A DNA stretch of 44,512 nt from positions 1 through 44,512 of the forward strand of contig CASFQZ010000075.1 of NCBI GenBank assembly GCA_949296825.1. Reading direction: 5' to 3'. This document shows positions 34,970-44,512 of the stretch, in pieces. Each line of letters starts with the position of its first letter. Positions within the stretch are counted from its first letter, which is position 1. The translations under genes and the position numbers were made by a program. Below the pieces are notes generated by a model. That model searched no databases. It saw only the letters and a list, made by a program, of their open reading frames with translations, and was not told where the DNA came from. This stretch comes from an uncultured Eubacteriales bacterium. GTDB lineage: Bacteria > Bacillota > Clostridia > Oscillospirales > Acutalibacteraceae.

Positions 34970-35647
34970 ATGAGCTTATCCCCATTCATCCACCGAGGAT
35001 CCTTTGTGCAGCGGCTGAACCGTTTTACCGCGACAGTCCGAATCGACGGCAAAGAAACCCTTTGTCATATTCCGAATACCGGCAGGCTGCGCGAACTGCT
35101 GCATAAGGGCGCGCCGGTCTGGTTAAAATTGTCAGAGCAGCCAAATCGCAGAACCGCCTATGATCTGATTGCCGCGGAAAAAAACGGAAAATTGTTTTCC
35201 ATCGACAGTTTTGCGCCGAACCGGGCAACGGCTGTCTTTTTGCGTGAACAGCTCGGTGAATATGCAAAAATTCAGCCGGAAAAAACATACCGTAATTCCC
35301 GTTTTGACTTTTATATTGAAACGAACGGCAGAAAGATTTTTTTGGAAGTCAAGGGCGTAACGCTGGAGCAGGACGGCATTGCTCTATTCCCGGACGCGCC
35401 GACCGAACGGGGCGCAAAGCATCTGCGGGAACTGAGTGAATGTATCGACGACGGATACGAAGCCGCTGTATTATTTGTGATCCAATTTTCGCCTGTCTGC
35501 GCCTTTCAGCCGAATGAAAAACAAGACCCTGCCTTTACCCAGGCACTGCGGCAAGCGCATCAAAAGGGCGTGCGCATCCTCGCATACGACTGTGCTGTTG
35601 CGGTCGATTCCATTCGTCTGAACGTACCTATTCCGGTACTTTTGTAA
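34970..35647 (+). CDS. sfsA: DNA/RNA nuclease SfsA family protein
   Basis: A 225-residue SfsA protein, first described as a sugar fermentation stimulation factor and later as a nuclease. Conserved parts are FVQRLNRFTATVRIDG (OB-fold start), HIPNTGRLRELL, SRFDFYIE, FLEVKGVTLE (the PD-(D/E)xK-like core) and FPDAPTERGAKHL. I start at the ATG at 34970, after AAAGG; the open frame extends upstream into the cyclase gene but that part is not SfsA-like. It probably shares the cyclase promoter, though a functional link is doubtful. Confidence 0.93.
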   Translation: MSLSPFIHRGSFVQRLNRFTATVRIDGKETLCHIPNTGRLRELLHKGAPVWLKLSEQPNRRTAYDLIAAEKNGKLFSIDSFAPNRATAVFLREQLGEYAKIQPEKTYRNSRFDFYIETNGRKIFLEVKGVTLEQDGIALFPDAPTERGAKHLRELSECIDDGYEAAVLFVIQFSPVCAFQPNEKQDPAFTQALRQAHQKGVRILAYDCAVAVDSIRLNVPIPVLL

Positions 35648-35666
35648 AATTTTTACAGTTTTTTTT
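35643..35666 (+). terminator. AT-rich intrinsic terminator after sfsA
   Basis: TGTAAA / TTTACA stem overlapping the stop codon, followed by eight T. The stem is weak but the U-tract is long. Confidence 0.5.
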
Positions 35667-35699
35667 GATATATTCCCCTGATTTTAAAGCTGCGATCCA

Positions 35700-35728
35700 T
35701 TGACAAAAAAACGCTGAATGGATATAAT
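35700..35728 (+). promoter_or_regulatory. Consensus promoter for glutamine synthetase
   Basis: TTGACA (35700-35705), 17-base spacer, TATAAT (35723-35728). Confidence 0.85.
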
Positions 35729-35740
35729 GTTAGGGTAATG

Positions 35741-35777
35741 ACGAGGGCGTCGCGGGGAGGTTCCGTGCCGCCTTTTT
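35741..35777 (+). promoter_or_regulatory. GC-rich hairpin and T-run in the glutamine synthetase leader
   Basis: The 80-base leader has a GACG-AGGG-CGTC hairpin and an overlapping GC-rich segment ending GTGCCGCC-TTTTT. This resembles a transcription attenuator, which would suit nitrogen control. No known riboswitch or ANTAR hexaloop pair is recognisable. Confidence 0.4.
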
Positions 35778-35813
35778 CATTTTTGAGAGATTCTTTTTTA
35801 GGAGTGTTGCTCT

Positions 35814-37913
<2,100 letters not shown>

Positions 37914-37921
37914 CAGAAATC

Positions 37922-37952
37922 CACCGCCGGAGCAACATTTGCTCCGGCGGTG
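37922..37952 (+). terminator. Terminator after glutamine synthetase
   Basis: A 14-base perfect stem CACCGCCGGAGCAA / TTGCTCCGGCGGTG with a 3-base loop, then TTACCTATATTTTC. Very stable hairpin with a broken U-tract. Confidence 0.8.
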
Positions 37953-38110
37953 TTACCTATATTTTCTATATTTTCTATGCGCGTCGCGGCTTTGCTATTA
38001 TTTACAAATAATTTATTTTTTCACATTGTTTCAAGCAAAAAAATGATAAAAATTTGATACGGCTGATTTGTATGAATTTTACGAGTCAAGCTGATATTCG
38101 GATCATTATA

Positions 38111-38518
38111 ATGACGGGAAGGTGCTTTACGGCCGCTATTTTTACGAAACTCATTGCAATTCTTTTAGGCATTGTCGCGATTTTTTCCGGCGGCAGGTAT
38201 GAGCAGGTGGATGCCACGCTGGCAAGCGAGATTACTACGGCAAGCGAGGAAATTGTTGTTGAAATCTTCAATTATACCGGCAAAACCCTGAACTATGGTA
38301 TGTCATTTATGCTGGAAAAGCAGGACGGCGATACCTGGACTTACCTGGAACCTGCCGAACCGTTCACCGAACTTGGAATTGTTCACCGCAACCTGACCAC
38401 CCAAACCTTTACCGTTGATTTGCTGCGGTATTTTGGCGGACCACTGGAAGAGGGCACCTACCGTCTGAGCAAAACCTATCACGCCGATTATTCTTTTGTC
38501 ATTGAATTCACTATCTGA
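38111..38518 (+). CDS. Small exported Ig-like domain protein (Big_14-like), start uncertain
   Basis: About 135 residues: a hydrophobic N-terminal helix (LIAILLGIVAIFSGG), then one beta-sandwich domain with the pattern NYGMSFMLEKQDGDTWTYLEP and LEEGTYRLSKTYHADY, as in bacterial Ig-like domains that modify extracellular proteins. No clear ribosome site is seen; starts at 38054 (TTG), 38072 (ATG) or 38111 (ATG) are possible, and 38111 gives the most signal-like N-terminus. No obvious partner. Function unknown. Confidence 0.6.
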   Translation: MTGRCFTAAIFTKLIAILLGIVAIFSGGRYEQVDATLASEITTASEEIVVEIFNYTGKTLNYGMSFMLEKQDGDTWTYLEPAEPFTELGIVHRNLTTQTFTVDLLRYFGGPLEEGTYRLSKTYHADYSFVIEFTI

Positions 38519-38535
38519 GGCGAGGAATCAATATA

Positions 38536-38567
38536 TCAAACCAGTCGGAGCATTTCGACCGGTTTGA
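38536..38567 (+). terminator. Hairpin after the small Ig-like gene
   Basis: TCAAACC-A-GTCG / CGAC-C-GGTTTGA stem with one mismatch, just before the ileS promoter; no strong T-run. Confidence 0.45.
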
Positions 38568-38589
38568 TTCATGAAATTATAAAAAACTA

Positions 38590-38618
38590 TTGAAAACGGA
38601 GATTTTCCGTGCTATACT
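38590..38618 (+). promoter_or_regulatory. Promoter of the T-box-ileS unit
   Basis: TTGAAA (38590-38595), 17-base spacer, TATACT (38613-38618). Confidence 0.75.
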
Positions 38619-38624
38619 GTCTTA

Positions 38625-38860
38625 CAATAGAACAAAGACGATGACGAAGACAGTACTTTTGCCGGAAAAGGCACAGAGAAGGGGCGGTTGGTGCAAGCCC
38701 TGCTTGGTACGGCAAAAAGGAATATCCCTTCCGAGTCCCACGCTGAACCTTAAGTAAGCGGCGGCGGTTTTCCCCCGTTACCGGGAACGCATATCAAACA
38801 GTATGCCGATAAGGGTGGTACAGCGAAGCTTCTTCGTCCCGGGCGGGACGGAGATTTTTT
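38625..38860 (+). promoter_or_regulatory. T-box leader (isoleucine) with terminator
   Basis: The leader has a large Stem I region (AGTA at 38656-38659 on the loop-E side), a probable ATC isoleucine specifier at 38724-38726, the T-box core AAGGGTGGTACAGCG (38811-38825) and a terminator with stem CTTCGTCCC / GGGACGGAG followed by six T (38832-38860). Uncharged tRNA-Ile would pair with the specifier and the GGTG bulge, stabilise the antiterminator and allow ileS expression. The specifier is inferred from the downstream gene and sequence, not from a folded model. Confidence 0.92.
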
Positions 38861-38894
38861 ATACCTTACGCGGCAAAAGAAAGGAATGCAGAAA

Positions 38895-41800
38895 ATGGCT
38901 GTATATCAACCGGTCTCGTCCGACCTGAACTTTGTCAAGCGAGAAAAGGAAGTAGAAAAATTCTGGGACGAGAACAAAATCTTTGAAAAAAGCATGGAGA
39001 ACCGCCAGGGGCACCCGACCTATATGTTTTACGACGGACCTCCGACCGCCAACGGCAAACCGCACATCGGGCATGTGCTGACCCGCGTGATCAAGGATAT
39101 GATCCCCCGCTATAAAACCATGAAGGGCTATGATGTGCCCCGCAAAGCCGGCTGGGACACTCACGGGCTGCCGGTGGAGCTGGAAGTGGAAAAACTGCTG
39201 GGGCTGGACGGCAAGGAGCAGATTGAGCAATACGGCATTGCGCCCTTCATTGAAAAATGTAAGGAAAGCGTTTGGAAATATAAGGGGATGTGGGAAGATT
39301 TTTCCAACACCGTCGGCTTTTGGGCAGACATGGATGACCCGTATGTAACCTATCACAATGACTATATCGAGTCGGAATGGTGGGCGCTGAAGCAGATCTG
39401 GGAAAAAGGGCTTTTATACAAGGGCTTTAAAATTGTTCCCTATTGCCCGCGCTGCGGCACTCCCCTTTCCTCCCACGAGGTCGCCCAGGGGTATAAAAAG
39501 GTCAAAGAGCGTTCAGCAATTGTCCGGTTCAAGAAAACCGACGAGGACTGCTATTTCCTGGCATGGACAACCACACCCTGGACCCTCCCGAGCAATGTCG
39601 CGCTCTGCGTTCATCCCGACGAAGCTTACTGCAAGGTCAAAGCGGCAGATGGGTATACCTATATTTTAGCCGAAGCGCTGCTGGATACCGTACTCGGCTC
39701 CCTTGCCAAAGAGGGAGAAAAGGCATATGAAGTCCTTCAAACCTATCGCGGCAAGGATCTGGAATACAGCTCCTATGTCCCGCTGTTTGACGCTGCCTCC
39801 AGGGAAGCGGAAAAACAGCATAAAAAAGCGCATTATGTGACCTGCGACACCTATGTTACCATGGGCGACGGCACCGGAATCGTTCACATTGCGCCTGCTT
39901 TTGGTGAAGACGACTCCAAGGTCGGCAGAAAATATGATCTGCCCTTTGTACAGTTTGTGGACGCTAAAGGCGAGATGACCAAAGAGCTGCCCTACGCCGG
40001 ATTGTTTGTCAAGGATGCCGATCCGAAGATCCTGGTCGATCTGGACAAAGCGGGACTTCTGTTTTCCGCCCCAAAATTCGAGCACGATTATCCCTTCTGC
40101 TGGCGCTGCGACACGCCGCTGATCTATTACGCGCGGGATTCCTGGTTCATCAAAATGACGGACGTTCGGGACGATTTATTGCGCAACAACGATACGATTC
40201 ACTGGATTCCCGAAAGCGTCGGCACGGGCCGCTTCGGCGAATGGCTGAAAAACGTACAGGATTGGGGGCTTTCGCGCAATCGCTACTGGGGAACCCCGCT
40301 GAATATCTGGGAATGCGAGGAATGCGGACACCGCCATGCCATCGGCAGCATCGCCGAATTGAAAGAGCTTTCCGACAACTGCCCGGACGACGTCGAGCTG
40401 CACCGCCCCTATATTGACGAGGTTACCTTCCCCTGTCCGGAATGCGGCAAGACGATGAAGCGCGTTCCGGAGGTCATTGACTGCTGGTTTGATTCCGGCG
40501 CAATGCCTTTTGCGCAGTATCATTATCCTTTTGAAAACAAGGAATATTTTGAAAGCCACTTCCCTGCCGATTTCATTTCCGAGGCGGTGGACCAGACCCG
40601 CGGCTGGTTTTATTCTCTTTTGGCGATTTCCACTTTGATTTTTAACAAAGCGCCCTACAAAAATGTTATCGTACTGGGGCATGTACAAGATAAGGACGGC
40701 AAAAAAATGTCCAAATCCAAGGGCAATGCCGTTGATCCCTTTAAAGCGCTTGAAAAATTCGGGGCAGATGCCATTCGCTGGTATTTCTATACCAACTCCG
40801 CCCCCTGGCTGCCCAACCGATTCCACGATGACGCGGTTACCGAAGGACAGCGTAAGTTTTTGGGCACGCTGTGGAACACATACGCATTCTATGTCCTGTA
40901 TGCCAACATCGACAGCTTTAACCCCAAAGAGCATACGCTGAACAAAGAGAAGCTTTCGGTCATGGATCGCTGGCTGCTGTCTAAGATGAATACCATGGTC
41001 AAGACGGTGGACGAAGAGCTGGACGGCTATCACATCCCCGAAGCCGCCCGGGCGCTGGATAATTTTGTGGATGAAATGAGCAACTGGTATGTGCGCCGCT
41101 GCCGTGAGCGTTTCTGGGGCGGCGGAATGACCGACGATAAGGTCAACGCCTATATGACGCTGTACACCGCGCTGGTTCATGTGGCAAAAGCAGCTGCGCC
41201 GATGATTCCGTTTATGGCGGAGGAAATTTATCAGAATCTTGTCCGCAGCATTGATCCCGACGCACCGGAAAGCGTCCATCTGTGCAACTTCCCTGTTTGC
41301 GACGACAATATGGTCGATCCCGCACTGGAGGATGCCATGGAGGAAGTGCTGCGCATTGTCATTCTCGGTCGTGCCGCCCGCAACGGCGCGAACATTAAAA
41401 ACCGCCAGCCTCTTGCCTCCCTGCGCGTTGCAGCAGAACATACTCTGGATAAAATCTACACCGACATCATTCAGGATGAATTGAATGTCAAAGAAGTGCT
41501 GTTTATCGATAATGCCGATTCGCTGCTGAGCTATACCTTTAAGCCACAGCTGAAAACCGTCGGTCCGAAATTTGGCAAGAAGGTCGGAGAGATCCGCAAT
41601 GCGTTGGCTACGGCGAACGGCAGCGCTCTGAAAAAAGAACTGGACCAGACCGGTTGCGTGCGATTGTCGCTTTCGGACGGTGAAGCGGTGCTTGCCGAAG
41701 AGGACCTTTTGGTCGAAACCAAGCAGAGCGAGGGACTTTATACCTTATCTGACAACGGTGTGACCGTGGCGCTGGATACGGTGATTACGCCTGCCCTGGA

Positions 41801-42056
41801 AAAAGAAGGCTTCGCGCGGGAAATGATCAGCAAAATCCAGACCATGCGCAAGGAAGCAGGCTTTGAAGTGACCGATCATATTCGCGTAACCATCGCCGCC
41901 GATGATAAACTTCAAGAGCAGATCACGCCGTTTCTCGATGAAATCTGCCGGGTGGTGCTGGCGGAAGAGCTCACTTTTGCCGAGCCGAAAGGCTATGTCA
42001 AACAATGGGATATCAATAAGGAAGAAGCTGTTATCGGCGTTGAAAAGCTGAGCTGA
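38895..42056 (+). CDS. ileS: Isoleucyl-tRNA synthetase
   Basis: Charges tRNA-Ile with isoleucine. The 1053-residue length and layout are of the larger ileS2 (eukaryote-like) type. Class I motifs are GKPHIGHVLTR (HIGH) and KKMSKSKGNAVDP (KMSKS). The editing domain has AWTTTPWTLPSN and MGDGTGIVHIAPAFGEDD. Zinc-type cysteine pairs occur (CPRCG, CEECGH, CPECGK). I start at the second ATG (38895), nine bases after AAAGGA; the ATG at 38886 is too near that site. Type 2 enzymes are typically less sensitive to mupirocin (family knowledge, not shown here). Controlled by the T-box. Confidence 0.97.
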   Translation: MAVYQPVSSDLNFVKREKEVEKFWDENKIFEKSMENRQGHPTYMFYDGPPTANGKPHIGHVLTRVIKDMIPRYKTMKGYDVPRKAGWDTHGLPVELEVEKLLGLDGKEQIEQYGIAPFIEKCKESVWKYKGMWEDFSNTVGFWADMDDPYVTYHNDYIESEWWALKQIWEKGLLYKGFKIVPYCPRCGTPLSSHEVAQGYKKVKERSAIVRFKKTDEDCYFLAWTTTPWTLPSNVALCVHPDEAYCKVKAADGYTYILAEALLDTVLGSLAKEGEKAYEVLQTYRGKDLEYSSYVPLFDAASREAEKQHKKAHYVTCDTYVTMGDGTGIVHIAPAFGEDDSKVGRKYDLPFVQFVDAKGEMTKELPYAGLFVKDADPKILVDLDKAGLLFSAPKFEHDYPFCWRCDTPLIYYARDSWFIKMTDVRDDLLRNNDTIHWIPESVGTGRFGEWLKNVQDWGLSRNRYWGTPLNIWECEECGHRHAIGSIAELKELSDNCPDDVELHRPYIDEVTFPCPECGKTMKRVPEVIDCWFDSGAMPFAQYHYPFENKEYFESHFPADFISEAVDQTRGWFYSLLAISTLIFNKAPYKNVIVLGHVQDKDGKKMSKSKGNAVDPFKALEKFGADAIRWYFYTNSAPWLPNRFHDDAVTEGQRKFLGTLWNTYAFYVLYANIDSFNPKEHTLNKEKLSVMDRWLLSKMNTMVKTVDEELDGYHIPEAARALDNFVDEMSNWYVRRCRERFWGGGMTDDKVNAYMTLYTALVHVAKAAAPMIPFMAEEIYQNLVRSIDPDAPESVHLCNFPVCDDNMVDPALEDAMEEVLRIVILGRAARNGANIKNRQPLASLRVAAEHTLDKIYTDIIQDELNVKEVLFIDNADSLLSYTFKPQLKTVGPKFGKKVGEIRNALATANGSALKKELDQTGCVRLSLSDGEAVLAEEDLLVETKQSEGLYTLSDNGVTVALDTVITPALEKEGFAREMISKIQTMRKEAGFEVTDHIRVTIAADDKLQEQITPFLDEICRVVLAEELTFAEPKGYVKQWDINKEEAVIGVEKLS

Positions 42057-42074
42057 TTCAATTTTTACAAACGG

Positions 42075-42111
42075 ACTGCCGCCGCAAGGGCTTCTGCTTT
42101 GCGGCGGCAGT
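42075..42111 (+). terminator. Hairpin after ileS
   Basis: A 13-base stem ACTGCCGCCGCAA / TTGCGGCGGCAGT with an 11-base loop, then TTTCATAAAC. Very stable; weak U-tract. Confidence 0.75.
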
Positions 42112-42134
42112 TTCATAAACGAGACGGTGATGGT

Positions 42135-44512
42135 ATGATCGATGAAATTATTGTCAGGGGCGCACAGGTCCACAATCTGAAAAATATTGATGTAAATATT
42201 CCACTATATAAAATCGTCGGAATCGCCGGGGTATCGGGCTCGGGAAAATCCTCCCTGGCGCTGGGGGTATTGTATGCCGAGGGCTCCCGCAGGTATCTTG
42301 ATTCCCTTTCCACCTACACGCGCCGGCGCATGACCCAGGCGCCAAAAGCTGCGGTAGACGAAATTCTCTATGTTCCTGCGTCTCTTGCCTTGCGGCAGCG
42401 TCCGGGTGTAGGCGGCATCCGCTCCACCTTTGGGACCGGGACAGAGCTTTTGAACAGTCTGCGGCTGATGTTTTCCCGTCTGGCGAGCCACCGCTGTCCC
42501 AATGGACATTATCTGAAACCGTCGTTGGCTGTAGCAGCCGGCAAGGAGTTGATCTGCCCGGAATGCGGCGAAGCCTTTTACGCCCCCTCCGCAGAGGAGT
42601 TGGCGTTCAACTCTCAGGGGGCGTGTCCAACCTGCGGCGGCGTGGGGACAGTACGGGAAGTTGATCTGACAACACTGGTGCCGGACGAAAATCTAACCAT
42701 CGATGAAGGCGCGGTGGCGCCATGGAACAGTCTGATGTGGTCGCTGATGACCGATGTCTGTCGGGAGATGGGCGTTCGCACTGATGTCCCTTTCCGGGAG
42801 CTAACCGAACAGGAGAAAGAGATTGTTTATCACGGTCCCGCCGTAAAAAAGCACATTTTATACAAAGCAAAAAACTCTAATCAAGCGGCGGAGCTGGACT
42901 TCACCTACTACAGCGCCGTGTATACCGTAGAAAACGCCCTCGCCAAGGTTAAGGATGAGAAAGGCATGAAGCGGGTCGAGAAATTTCTGAAAGAGAGCAG
43001 CTGTCCGGACTGCGGCGGTACGCGGCTGTCGGAAAACGCCCGCGCACCGAAGCTCTGCGGCATGACGCTGCCCGAGGTCTGCGCGATGCCGCTGGCAGAG
43101 ACCAACCGCTGGGTGGGCGAACTTCCGCAACATCTGCCGGAAGAAATGCGGCCAATGGCACAAAGCATCTGCGACACATTTTTACTGAACAGTAAACGGC
43201 TTTTACAGCTGGGGCTTGGTTACCTTTCTCTGGATCGCGCCGCCACGACCCTTTCCACCGGCGAGCGGCAGAGAATGCAGCTGGCGCGCGCTGTACGCAA
43301 CCGGACCACCGGCGTTTTATATGTGCTGGACGAACCGTCCATAGGGCTTCACCCCTCCAATATACAGGGACTGGTCGGTGTCATGAAAGACCTGACTGCC
43401 GACGGAAATTCCGTGGTATTGGTTGATCATGACACAAAGATTCTAAAACAGGCGGATTATCTGATCGAAATGGGCAAGGGCGCGGGAGCAAGGGGCGGTG
43501 AAGTAATCGCCTCTGGGACTCCACAGGAAATTCAGACGGCAAAATCATCACAAATCGCTCCGTTTTTGCATCACGATCCGCCAAGACAGCGCCCCGCCCT
43601 TCCTGCCGAACGAATTTTTGCGCATGGCGAGATTCATCTAACCACGAAACCGCTGCATACCGTCAAAGCTTTGGACGTACGGATTCCCAAAGGCAGAATG
43701 ACGGTGGTTACCGGCGTATCCGGCTCAGGAAAAACAACACTGGTCCTGGAAAGCCTCGCGCCCGCCCTGTCGGCGATGATACAGGGAAAGAAGCTGCCCG
43801 ATCACGTGACAAAGCTGGAGGCAGCAGGCATACGTCATGTCAAGTTAATTGACGCGTCGCCCATTGGCATCAATGTACGCTCCACCGTCGCAACCTATGC
43901 TGACGTTCACGATGAGCTGCGCAAAGCCTTTGCTAAAAGTGAAGACGCAAAAAAGCGAGGGTATAAAGCCGGAGATTTCTCCTACAACACCGGCTCCCTG
44001 CGCTGTAAAAGCTGCGACGGCACCGGCGAAATCAGTCTGGACATTCAGTTCTTACCGGATGTGACCATTCCCTGCCCCGACTGCCATGGCTCACGCTACG
44101 GAAAGGATGCCGAGCATGTCCGGCTGACCAATTCCGACGGCAAATCCTGCTCGCTGCCGCAGCTGATGAATATGGATATTGATTCCGCACTGCAATTTTG
44201 CAAAGATATGCCGGCTGTCTTCCGACGGCTAAAGGTGCTTGCCGACCTGGGATTAGGGTATCTGACGCTGGGTGAACAAACCCCAAGTCTGTCCGGCGGC
44301 GAAGCACAACGGCTGAAACTGGCGGAGGAAATGGGAAAAACGCAAGCGGATTCGGTCTTTCTGTTTGACGAACCGAGCATCGGGCTGCATCCGCTGGATG
44401 TGAAAATTTTACTGGACAGCTTTCGGCTGCTGGTAGAAAGCGGCGCGACGGTGCTGGTTATTGAACACGACACTGATATGATCCGCAATGCAGACTATGT
44501 AATCGACATGGG
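42135..44512 (+). CDS. UvrA-like ABC ATPase (UvrA paralogue; 3' end outside window)
   Basis: 792 residues visible, open at the window edge and near its natural end. Two ABC modules: Walker A GVSGSGKSSLALG (about residue 35) and GVSGSGKTTLVLE; signatures TLSTGERQRMQLARA and SLSGGEAQRLKLAEE; Walker B VLYVLDEPSIGLHP and VFLFDEPSIGLHP. Zinc modules are CPECGEAFYAP...CPTCGG, and CKSCDGTGE...CPDCHGSRY. Canonical UvrA has about 940 residues; this version is shorter and its first signature reads STGERQR instead of SGGEAQR. It is therefore likely a UvrA2-type paralogue, some of which protect against DNA-binding drugs. Start by ATG 42135 after a GGTGAT-like site. Not excision-repair uvrA with confidence. 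Confidence 0.88.
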   Translation, partial: MIDEIIVRGAQVHNLKNIDVNIPLYKIVGIAGVSGSGKSSLALGVLYAEGSRRYLDSLSTYTRRRMTQAPKAAVDEILYVPASLALRQRPGVGGIRSTFGTGTELLNSLRLMFSRLASHRCPNGHYLKPSLAVAAGKELICPECGEAFYAPSAEELAFNSQGACPTCGGVGTVREVDLTTLVPDENLTIDEGAVAPWNSLMWSLMTDVCREMGVRTDVPFRELTEQEKEIVYHGPAVKKHILYKAKNSNQAAELDFTYYSAVYTVENALAKVKDEKGMKRVEKFLKESSCPDCGGTRLSENARAPKLCGMTLPEVCAMPLAETNRWVGELPQHLPEEMRPMAQSICDTFLLNSKRLLQLGLGYLSLDRAATTLSTGERQRMQLARAVRNRTTGVLYVLDEPSIGLHPSNIQGLVGVMKDLTADGNSVVLVDHDTKILKQADYLIEMGKGAGARGGEVIASGTPQEIQTAKSSQIAPFLHHDPPRQRPALPAERIFAHGEIHLTTKPLHTVKALDVRIPKGRMTVVTGVSGSGKTTLVLESLAPALSAMIQGKKLPDHVTKLEAAGIRHVKLIDASPIGINVRSTVATYADVHDELRKAFAKSEDAKKRGYKAGDFSYNTGSLRCKSCDGTGEISLDIQFLPDVTIPCPDCHGSRYGKDAEHVRLTNSDGKSCSLPQLMNMDIDSALQFCKDMPAVFRRLKVLADLGLGYLTLGEQTPSLSGGEAQRLKLAEEMGKTQADSVFLFDEPSIGLHPLDVKILLDSFRLLVESGATVLVIEHDTDMIRNADYVIDM

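Noticed and set aside
35735-35790. ANTAR-type dual hairpin in the glutamine synthetase leader
   Set aside because: The required pair of hexaloops with conserved A1 and G4 is not recognisable; recorded only as a possible attenuator.
40176-41441. Long minus-strand open frame (421 codons) opposite ileS
   Set aside because: Shadow of the codon pattern of ileS; no motif, promoter or ribosome site.

Overview
The window looks like chromosomal DNA of a low-to-mid G+C, Gram-positive (monoderm) Bacillota bacterium, most likely of class Clostridia and perhaps Oscillospirales. The evidence is the mixture of features: a miaB-ricA/ylbF-mutS-mutL block as in Bacillus, a T-box leader before ileS, a type III glutamine synthetase, a class I cyclic-di-GMP riboswitch, strong AGGAGG-type ribosome sites, frequent TTG and GTG starts, and a Pel exopolysaccharide locus without the outer-membrane genes pelB and pelC. 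I see no transposase, integrase, phage gene, rRNA or CRISPR array. Taxonomy is inferred from gene content only.

Layout. 1-7.3 kb (minus strand): an aldo/keto reductase, miaB, a RicA/YlbF-like protein, mutS and the first 515 codons of mutL, tightly packed behind one extended -10 promoter. 7.3-10 kb (minus): a HAD phosphatase, a CorA-like transporter and endonuclease IV. 10-17.5 kb: housekeeping and accessory genes on both strands: a YoaK-type membrane protein, a secreted PHP-domain protein, a second HAD phosphatase, a sugar-phosphate isomerase-like TIM barrel, an RlmD-type methyltransferase, a TetR regulator, tRNA-Arg(CCG) and ychF. 33.2-44.5 kb (plus): a membrane diguanylate cyclase, sfsA, glutamine synthetase III, a small Ig-like protein, T-box-ileS and a truncated uvrA paralogue.

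The centre of interest is 17.5-33.0 kb, an eleven-gene minus-strand operon. It starts from a consensus promoter (32988-32960) and its leader carries a cyclic-di-GMP-I riboswitch followed by an intrinsic terminator. Gene order is: DivIVA-like coiled-coil protein, membrane HD-GYP phosphodiesterase, PelD (with an N-terminal degenerate epimerase domain and a C-terminal degenerate GGDEF keeping the RxxD cyclic-di-GMP site), PelE-like TPR protein, DUF2194 PelA-type deacetylase, PelF glycosyltransferase, PelG transporter, CotH-kinase lipoprotein, VTC-type polyphosphate polymerase-like protein, DUF4956 membrane protein and a DUF4832 lipoprotein. Most junctions overlap or are spaced by a few bases.

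How it fits together. A divergently transcribed diguanylate cyclase (33244) and the HD-GYP enzyme inside the operon share the same unusual topology (one helix, an extracytoplasmic beta domain, a multi-helix bundle, then the catalytic domain). The locus therefore appears to encode both synthesis and breakdown of its own second messenger, and to read it twice: at transcription through the riboswitch and at protein level through PelD. The four genes after pelG (CotH, VTC, DUF4956, DUF4832) suggest a phosphate-linked processing or surface-anchoring step for a Pel-like polymer. That step is inference and is the part most likely to be undescribed biology.
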